This document shows positions 21,501 through 23,967 of a stretch of 23,967 nt of DNA, in pieces; positions within the stretch are counted from its first letter, which is position 1; every line of letters starts with the position of its first letter. The DNA comes from Branchiostoma floridae. Taxonomy: Eukaryota > Chordata > Leptocardii > Amphioxiformes > Branchiostomatidae. A program made the position numbers and the translations under genes. The stretch is from contig NC_049987.1 in NCBI RefSeq assembly GCF_000003815.2, positions 25,140,011-25,163,977 on the forward strand, written 5' to 3'. The notes under the pieces are model-generated. The model did no database searches, was not told the origin of the DNA, and was given only the letters and a program-made list of their open reading frames with translations.

Positions 21501-23098
21501 AAGAAAGAAAAACACCAGCTCCTTGGCACACACAAACACACATGCAGACGTCGAGGAACAACCAGTTCTTAAGAAATAAAATTTGCCTAGTTTGTAGCTT
21601 GTCAAGAAGCAAACATTACTATGATGAACATGATGTTGTCATGTTTTATGGCCAGAGAACACAGTATGATTAATTTAAGGGATGTCCAGAGCTTTGCAGG
21701 GATTCTTCCATGTTTGGCAGAATTGTTCCTCGGATTTTTATTTCATTTCTATAAATTTTCATCGTTAGATAACCATGTTGTCAGGATCTGAATAGAGAAA
21801 AAAATGAATTTTTGGAATCTTTACACAATAAAAAAAAAATTAAAGAAAATTATTTGTATATCACCTGGTGTTCTAAAAGGTCTTTAATTCTTTTGGTTGC
21901 TTTCATTATAAATTCATTGGACATTCATTAGAAATGCTATGTTTTGCTTTTTTTTATATATTTTGACTTTTGTTTGGTCGGTCAAATTTCAGGAAAATAT
22001 CCAAGAAAAGACTCCTCAGAATCCCTTGTAGACACGGCGTAAGGACATCCCTTCTTGAAGACGTCATCAACTCCTTCAAGTCTTACCTCTGCTGTCTTGA
22101 GGAAGTCGGACACCTTGTCCATCCTGATGAGGAACTTCTTGTAGTTGTCCAGCCCTTCCTTACACTGCTTCTTATTCATGTCAAAGTATTTCTCTGCAAA
22201 GAACACAGATTTTGGTCAAAACTAGAATTGTACCATAGACATAAACTCCCGGCAACAGACCCACTATCCACCAAGTCACATGTCAAAGTATTTCTCTGCA
22301 AGAAACACTGTGACAGTTTTTGGTCAAAAACAACTAGAAACTGAAACATAGACATAAACTGCCTGCAACTTATGATCCAGTGCTCACTGAGTCACATGTT
22401 CTATCTGCTTAATGCGATGTCACAAAGGCAGTGGATTGCTCATTCCTTGACAAAGACTCGGGTTATTTGAAATTTAAGTTCAACTTTTCCAGGACTGTAA
22501 CATTTTTCTGTATTCAAGAGATGCACAAAGTGACACTAGTGTGGTAGAGTGGTATGACTTACCATGTTTCAGCTACAGTCATGGTTCCCATATAGGTGCC
22601 ATTTTTACCATGTAACTATTTTCACTTCTACAACAGTCATGGCTACATGTACTTCACTAGTGTCACTTCTACAAGAAAATACTAGTGCTGCACCTTAATC
22701 TGAAGATTGTATAAAGCCCAGGTTTGGAAAATCCCACCTTACCTAACAAGTTGATGATGCCATCGTTGTAGCAGGCAAATATATGACCAAGAAAGTGGTA
22801 ATGAGATTGATATGTCTAAGGAATTACTGAAACATTATCTTAGATGATACAAAAATGGCACCTTACCTAACAAGTTGATGATTCCATCGTTGTAGCAGGC
22901 AAATGCATGATCAAGAAGTAACTGGATATGTCTAAGGTAGTAATGAAACTTTATCTTAAGATTATGATAAGAAAACCCCATCTTACCTAACAAGTTGATG
23001 ATTCCATCGTTGTAGCAGGCGAAGAGCCTGATGCAGTCCTTAAAGAGCAGCATGAAGCAGCTGTTGATGACTCCGTTAGTCAGCTCGTTAGGAGTCAC
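3397..23098 (-). CDS. PICALM: AP180/CALM-type clathrin assembly adaptor (partial gene, nine visible exons)
   Basis: This gene encodes the endocytic adaptor that binds PI(4,5)P2 through an ANTH domain and recruits clathrin, AP-2 and EH-domain proteins at clathrin-coated pits and vesicles; the family also sorts SNAREs such as VAMPs. In the sequence, exons read right to left give a continuous frame. It covers the ANTH core ([67 protein letters not shown]), then a charged helical linker ([17 protein letters not shown]), then a Pro/Gln/Ala-rich tail with NPF, LDLF and DLL motifs. These match vertebrate CALM/AP180 almost residue for residue in the ANTH part. All junctions are GT/AG and phase-compatible (0/0, 1/1 or 2/2). 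The lipid-binding N-terminal ANTH exons are beyond the right edge and the final tail exons beyond the left edge. Several exon boundaries lie in tandem repeats, and one exon is duplicated on paper by a probable assembly error. Confidence 0.93.
3551..4618. other. Intron with an inverted-repeat fragment
   Basis: This is the intron between the two tail exons. 4101-4170 has two imperfect copies of a cattata.act.t..acagtcgcttct motif. 4263-4371 can fold: ggaatgggttc near 4263 is complementary to gaacccattcc ending at 4370, with further pairing of gttcga and tcgaac. This looks like a small foldback/MITE fragment. Nothing else is recognisable. Confidence 0.5.
4619..4789 (-). CDS. PICALM: PICALM exon, disordered tail with NPF and LDLF motifs
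   Basis: This 171-nt, phase-0 exon encodes 57 residues: [16 protein letters not shown], then a Pro/Ala-rich stretch with [11 protein letters not shown], then [14 protein letters not shown]. The acceptor is GTGTTTCAG|GAG and the donor CCTGCACAG|GTAACA. NPF is an EH-domain ligand (Eps15, intersectin), and LDLF fits the clathrin-box pattern that binds the clathrin terminal domain. If the donor is skipped, the frame continues for [16 protein letters not shown] and a stop, a possible shorter C-terminus. Plus-strand G runs reflect the Pro codons. Confidence 0.82.
4790..5441. other. Intron, nothing recognised
   Basis: AT-rich intron between the NPF/LDLF exon and the possible microexon. There is no ORF with coding character and no clear repeat. 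Confidence 0.5.
5442..5474 (-). CDS. PICALM: Possible PICALM microexon ([11 protein letters not shown])
   Basis: This is a 33-nt stretch between a good acceptor (CTTTAATTTTTACAG|AAT) and a usable donor (GTGGAG|GTGTAT), encoding 11 residues in phase 0 with no stop. Exons of this gene change in this part of the tail between isoforms in animals. There is no sequence conservation I can point to, so it could also be chance. Confidence 0.42.
5475..6024. other. Intron, nothing recognised
   Basis: Intron between the EQRLKE exon and the possible microexon. A 69-codon plus-strand ORF (5768-5977) is low complexity (Ser/Lys/Asn) and overlaps no splice signals that make sense. Confidence 0.45.
6025..6081 (-). 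CDS. PICALM: PICALM exon ([19 protein letters not shown])
   Basis: This 57-nt, phase-0 exon encodes [19 protein letters not shown]. The acceptor is TCTCCCCCCCAG|GAG and the donor CCCACG|GTAAGG. Joined to the exon before, it gives NALKEQRLKE, identical in style to the vertebrate ALKEQRLKEL. Its first 18 nt resemble those of the exon at 4789 (EQRMKE), which suggests an old exon duplication. Confidence 0.85.
6294..6452. mobile_element. Short element bounded by a perfect 24-bp inverted repeat (MITE-like)
   Basis: gaccatctgtcaccttcctc (then aggg) at 6294-6317 is exactly complementary to ccctgaggaaggtgacagat (then ggtc) at 6429-6452. The 111-bp interior is non-coding. Repeats with the gaggaaggtgacagatggtc...cgaaacgtcg core are scattered in lancelet and other marine invertebrate introns as far as I recall. 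I see no clear target-site duplication. Confidence 0.6.
6453..7040. other. Intron, nothing recognised
   Basis: AT-rich intronic sequence with no credible exon and no repeat that I can recognise. Confidence 0.4.
7041..7975. mobile_element. Element bounded by about 75-bp imperfect inverted repeats
   Basis: 7041-7112 (agttactcaagccactggat, then acgattttggaaacg, then gtttcagacgaccatccagt) recurs in reverse complement at 7895-7975, with about 80% match by eye. A partial third copy lies at 20407-20460. The interior holds a tRNA-like segment and, on the minus strand, a Lys-rich 131-codon ORF (7460-7855) that is mostly purine-rich low complexity. It is probably a non-autonomous transposon or two independent insertions of one short repeat. 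Confidence 0.5.
7640..7735 (+). mobile_element. Possible tRNA-derived SINE (A box and B box)
   Basis: tggctcaatgg (7646-7656) resembles a Pol III A box and gggatcgaatcc (7687-7698) a B box, with tRNA-like spacing of about 30 bp between them. A T-rich run (7712-7732) follows, which could act as terminator or be a tail remnant. The D and T stems do not pair well, so this is not a functional tRNA gene. The SINE call rests on the two boxes alone. Confidence 0.35.
8085..8250 (-). CDS. PICALM: PICALM exon, post-ANTH linker ([15 protein letters not shown]...RLNALK)
   Basis: This 166-nt exon supplies one base to finish Arg and then 55 residues running from [17 protein letters not shown] to [11 protein letters not shown]. 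The acceptor is TTCCCCAG|A and the donor TTAAAG|GTTGGT, which is weak. It matches the vertebrate linker (ASRATTLSNAVSSLASTG then EEEQARLKALKEQRLKEL). The last 20 residues are charged and probably helical. An alternative donor 9 nt downstream (GGTGGG|GTGAAA) would add VGG in frame. Confidence 0.88.
8621..8800. repeat. Microsatellites (GTTT)n and (GAAT)n, possible LINE tail
   Basis: There is a run of gttt units at about 8623-8644 and of gaat units at about 8711-8730, the latter followed by gaccttaattgtacac. A short tetranucleotide run next to such a sequence is typical of CR1/L2-type LINE 3' ends, but there is no coding remnant beside it to prove this. Confidence 0.4.
9655..10165 (+). mobile_element. 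LINE reverse-transcriptase C-terminal remnant
   Basis: Around 9692-9730 one frame reads [20 protein letters not shown]. This matches the conserved (L)Q..QN(R/K)AAR...LG string near the end of CR1/L2-type LINE ORF2. A second frame from 9840 carries [20 protein letters not shown], resembling the H.Y.TRS......RT.F block that follows it, then FVTLLKSCC before a stop. The frame shift and stops show that it is dead. A possible 3' end is near the aataaagg at 10154. The second block repeats it at 14430-14940. Confidence 0.5.
11425..11432 (+). promoter_or_regulatory. TATA box of a candidate nested gene
   Basis: TATATAAG in the context ggcttatataagatag. A start site would be expected near 11455-11462. 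It lies about 50 bp upstream of the first ATG of the candidate spliced unit on the same strand, with the duplicate at 16199. Confidence 0.45.
11455..12800 (+). CDS. Candidate nested three-exon gene, 52-residue basic product
   Basis: I do not recognise this gene; the case is structural. Exon 1 (about 11455-11602) ends TTTGGAAG|GTACGT. Exon 2 (11932-12041) follows a long pyrimidine tract (tttctttttttctctcacaag) and ends GCGAG|GTTTGT. Exon 3 (12404 to about 12800) follows a consensus branch site (cctaac) and tatttctttcag. It ends near AATAAA (12777-12782) with a GT/T-rich stretch downstream. The ORF runs ATG 11546-11602 (19 codons, [19 protein letters not shown]) and 11932-12033 ([20 protein letters not shown], then 13 more residues to TGA). 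The product is Lys/Arg-rich with no signal peptide or membrane segment. The stop lies 8 nt before the last junction, so it would not trigger decay. A 10-codon upstream ORF sits at 11481-11513. It lies antisense within a PICALM intron and could equally be a spliced long non-coding RNA. Confidence 0.45.
12777..12782 (+). terminator. Poly(A) signal AATAAA of the nested unit
   Basis: AATAAA, followed 15-30 bp later by ttgtgtgg and a run of T, the usual GU/U-rich downstream element. It is in the right place to end exon 3 of the candidate nested gene. In the second copy of the block this position falls in the N gap. Confidence 0.5.
13366..13439 (-). CDS. PICALM: Second copy of the [10 protein letters not shown] exon, probably an assembly duplicate
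   Basis: The sequence is identical to 18139-18212, including the acceptor, donor and intron flanks. It sits at the right end of the first copy of the 4.67-kb duplicated block, 33 bp before an N gap. If both were real exons, only one could be used without a frameshift. Contig-end placement and near-perfect identity make an unmerged overlap more likely than a mutually exclusive exon pair. Confidence 0.6.
13473..13572. other. Assembly gap, 100 N
   Basis: Exactly 100 N, a common default for a gap of unknown size. Confidence 0.99.
14430..14940 (+). mobile_element. LINE remnant, copy in the second block
   Basis: Same sequence as 9655-10165 at offset 4775, including the same frame break. It adds no independent evidence if the block duplication is an assembly artefact. 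Confidence 0.45.
16229..17289 (+). CDS. Second copy of the nested unit, truncated by the gap
   Basis: Same exon structure at offset 4774: TATA at 16199, ATG at 16320, exon 1 end 16376, exon 2 16706-16815, exon 3 from 17178. The 52-codon ORF is unchanged. After 17185 the sequence departs from the first copy by small indels (acaagggcgacac versus acaaggcgacaac), which looks like poor base quality at a contig end. Confidence 0.4.
17290..17669. other. Assembly gap, 380 N
   Basis: 380 N. The missing sequence is represented by 12517-12897 in the other copy of the block, so the size estimate is accurate. Any ORF drawn across it is meaningless. Confidence 0.99.
18139..18212 (-). CDS. PICALM: PICALM exon ([24 protein letters not shown])
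   Basis: This 74-nt exon encodes 24 residues plus two bases. The acceptor is CCTCCCCAG|GCC and the donor GAAAG|GTGCGG, which is a weak donor. [10 protein letters not shown].. EGKK is one of the most conserved strings in the CALM/AP180 family and forms the final ANTH helix. The trailing AG joins A of the next exon to give Arg in SERPANL. An identical copy at 13366-13439 belongs to the large duplicated block. Since 74 is not a multiple of three, the two copies cannot both be spliced into one message. Confidence 0.92.
18190..18570 (-). repeat. Three-copy tandem repeat carrying the 3' splice site of the SLLDAL exon
   Basis: A unit of 119-129 bp occurs three times. Each copy holds the pyrimidine tract, the acceptor AG and the first 14-16 nt of the exon (APASL). 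The real exon starts at 18212. The copies would start at 18331 (CCTCCAG|TCCCCTGCTAGCC) and 18460 (CCTCCCCAG|GCCCCTGCCAGCC). On the plus strand the flanks share gtccaatggttt, aaggctgt and ggttatcctagtta motifs. Reading on from either decoy acceptor gives a stop codon before any good donor. Confidence 0.85.
18579..18887. mobile_element. MITE-like element with about 33-bp terminal inverted repeats
   Basis: gtcacatttccaaaccaagg at 18579 is the near reverse complement of the sequence ending aaatatgac at 18887; both ends read gtca[ct]atttccaaacc from the outside, and the match continues over about 33 bp (cc.g.cc...cagg). The 309-bp interior has no transposase. No clear target-site duplication is visible. 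The same termini are, to my recollection, common in lancelet introns. Confidence 0.65.
18888..20285. other. Intron, nothing recognised
   Basis: AT-rich sequence with a short tacatgtacatgtac run near 19353 and loosely repeated caa(a/t)ttgcac words at 19385-19480. I see no coding exon. Confidence 0.45.
20286..20327 (-). CDS. PICALM: PICALM exon ([14 protein letters not shown])
   Basis: This 42-nt, phase-0 exon encodes [14 protein letters not shown]. The acceptor is CTTTGCAG|CAAGTT and the donor ACCAAA|GTAAGT. It is the loop joining the last ANTH helices; vertebrate AP180 reads VGIDKGDIPDLTQ here and goes on to APSSLL. A second good donor (CTCAA|GTAAGT) lies 15 nt downstream in frame and would add VSQAQ. 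The family alignment favours the first donor. Confidence 0.9.
20328..22086. other. Intron; one repeat fragment, otherwise nothing recognised
   Basis: 20401-20460 is a partial copy of the repeat whose inverted pair bounds 7041-7975 (ttactcaagcaactggatga, then ttttggaaatg and tttcagaca). The remainder is AT-rich, with short ORFs only. Confidence 0.5.
22087..22193 (-). CDS. PICALM: PICALM exon, ANTH domain ([14 protein letters not shown]...DFLKTAE)
   Basis: This 107-nt exon gives the last two bases of Glu and then 35 codons from [20 protein letters not shown] to DFLKTAE. The acceptor is TTTGCAG|AG and the donor GCAGAG|GTAAGA. The order EKYFDM, QCKEGLD.YKKFL and EFLK.AE is diagnostic of the CALM/AP180 ANTH domain. 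The exon continues directly into QVGID of the next exon. A duplicate of its acceptor and first 17 nt sits 102 bp upstream in the intron. Confidence 0.93.
22177..22385 (-). repeat. Tandem duplication of the 3' splice site of the KYFDM exon
   Basis: The real boundary (minus strand TTTGCAG|AGAAATACTTTGACATG, exon start 22193) is repeated with its intron flank about 102 bp upstream. The copy is CTTGCAG|AGAAATACTTTGACATG, with exon start 22295. The intron flanks match too: on the plus strand both contain tttttggtcaaaa-like, catagacataaact and gtcacatgt segments. Used as a splice site, the copy would read EKYFDM and then meet an immediate TGA stop, so it would be a poison acceptor if recognised. 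Confidence 0.85.
22386..22734. other. Intron, weak internal repeats
   Basis: cactagtgt, cttctacaa and acagtcatgg words recur loosely between 22535 and 22685. No exon is seen. Confidence 0.4.
22735..22987 (-). repeat. Tandem copies of the ANTH-exon 3' end plus 5' splice site
   Basis: Two extra copies of the last roughly 40 nt of the preceding exon, each with its donor, lie downstream in the intron at a period of 120 and 124 bp. Copy 2 has its donor after 22867 (TTAG|GTAAGG) and copy 1 after 22743 (TTAG|GTAAGG). Both still encode [11 protein letters not shown]. The spacer after each copy is also repeated (the minus-strand equivalents of atgtctaagg and aaactttatctta), so the unit is a true tandem duplication and not a coincidence. 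The reading frame from the real exon stays open through copy 2, so use of that donor would insert 40 residues in frame. Confidence 0.85.
22987..23098 (-). CDS. PICALM: PICALM exon, ANTH domain ([12 protein letters not shown]...GIINLL)
   Basis: This 112-nt exon encodes 37 residues plus one base. It begins after a C-rich acceptor (CCCCAG) at [20 protein letters not shown] and ends at GIINLL|G with donor TTAG|GTAAGA. It corresponds to the late ANTH helices; human CALM has [21 protein letters not shown] and EGIINLLEK at the same place. The dangling G joins AG of the next exon to rebuild Glu in NLLEKYFDM, which confirms both splice sites. Its 3' end and donor are repeated twice more in the following intron (22743-22782 and 22867-22908). 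Confidence 0.92.
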
Positions 23099-23159
23099 CT
23101 GGGGAGAAAAGTGAAAGTGATTGAGTTTTATTAAAAGTGAAAGTTTAGCAAAAGTGATG

Positions 23160-23967
23160 TAAATCCAGTTTAGCTCAATAAAGAGCTGTTATTCCACTGG
23201 TCCTGAGAGAGAAGACAGAAGATATGCTCCTGCACATTTGCAGTATTCATGTGGCCTTTTCTGGTGCTGTAGGGGCTTTAGAAACTTCTTCAGCACCAAG
23301 GACAGGTCTGTACATTTTGTGAATAACTTGTCAGTCTGTGTCCTCCAGCATTATAAGGCAGCAAAGTTAAATATTTGTGAAAATGGTTCATACATATATG
23401 GTATCGCTGGTGCTGTAGCAGCTTCAGAAACTTCTTCAGCACCAAGGACAGGTCTGTTCATTTGTACCTTTCGTGCATAACTTGTCAGTCTGTGTTACAT
23501 CGAAGTCCAACAATATAAGGCAGCAAAATGGTAGAAAAACATATGGCCTTTCTGGCCCTGTTATGGATTTGGAGGCACGTTCAGCACCAAGGACAGGTCT
23601 GTTACATAACTAGTGCCTGCAGACTTACATCATACTCCAGCGAGTTGCATGACAACGTCAGCCATATTTGGTTTATGTCTCAGGGGCCTTCACCTTTGCA
23701 AGGTGCTCATGTGTACTTAGAACCACAAACATCATTTAGAACCACCTTTAGCACCAAGGACAGGTCTGTTTGTCTGTATAACTTAAGTCTGCAGACTAAC
23801 ATTGAACTCCAGCATTATAAGGCAGCAAAGTTAAGTATATGTGAAAATAATACATGAATATATGGTCTTGCTGGTGTTGTTATGGCTTTGAAAGCACGTT
23901 CAGCACCGAGGACAGGCGTGTTTGTTTGTATAACCAGCCTTGTGTCTGTAGACTTACATCAGACTCA
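23160..23967. repeat. About 150-bp tandem satellite, five copies, running off the right edge
   Basis: The landmark cagcaccaaggacaggtctg recurs with caccaag at 23294, 23440, 23585 and 23752, and as caccgag at 23904, giving spacings of 146, 145, 167 and 152 bp. Other shared words are ccagcattataaggcagcaa, atatatggt...gctggt and tgcagactt. It lies in the intron upstream of the NELTNGVIN exon. I could not match any part of the unit to a PICALM exon boundary. Confidence 0.85.

Noticed and set aside
21970-22344. 124-codon plus-strand ORF
   Set aside because: Antisense to the KYFDM exon and its duplicated acceptor.

Overview
The window is eukaryotic: small exons bounded by GT/AG sites, long AT-rich introns, minisatellites and transposon debris. 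The sequence style (intron sizes, a vertebrate-like clathrin adaptor, repeat families) best fits an invertebrate deuterostome, probably a lancelet (Branchiostoma); that assignment is an inference. Two runs of N (13473-13572 and 17290-17669) show it is a draft scaffold.

The main gene is on the minus strand, so it reads right to left. It is the single-copy-type AP180/CALM clathrin assembly adaptor (PICALM; fly lap, worm unc-11). Nine exons can be placed: the second half of the membrane-binding ANTH domain (22987-23098, 22087-22193, 20286-20327, 18139-18212), a helical linker (8085-8250, 6025-6081), a possible 33-nt microexon (5442-5474), and the start of the disordered clathrin/AP-accessory binding tail with NPF, LDLF and DLL motifs (4619-4789, 3397-3550). 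All junctions keep one open frame. The first exons lie beyond the right edge and the last ones beyond the left edge.

The most unusual feature is that exon-intron boundaries of this gene are themselves tandemly repeated at four separate exons. The 3' splice sites of the 22.1-kb and 18.1-kb exons and the 5' splice sites of the 23.0-kb and 3.4-kb exons all sit in local tandem duplications carrying a piece of exon plus the splice signal. At the 3.4-kb exon this has gone to an extreme. A 46-bp unit equal to the donor site and the start of its intron is repeated about 59 times (about 420-3165), preceded in transcript order by an in-frame 75-nt exon copy and four 21-bp donor-bearing units.

The 8.8-18.2 kb part contains a 4.67-kb sequence twice (8801-13472 and 13573-18245). 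The breakpoints coincide with contig ends, differences cluster at those ends and the interior is nearly identical. I therefore read it as an assembly artefact (unmerged haplotype or contig), not a real duplication, although it duplicates one coding exon on paper.

Inside that intron, on the plus strand, I see a coherent small three-exon transcription unit (about 11455-12800): TATA box, a 52-codon ORF across one intron, good branchpoint and acceptors, and an AATAAA poly(A) signal. It is a candidate nested gene that I do not recognise. The remaining intron sequence holds a LINE reverse-transcriptase remnant, MITE-like inverted-repeat elements, a possible tRNA-derived SINE, a 150-bp satellite at the right edge, and long stretches where I see nothing.
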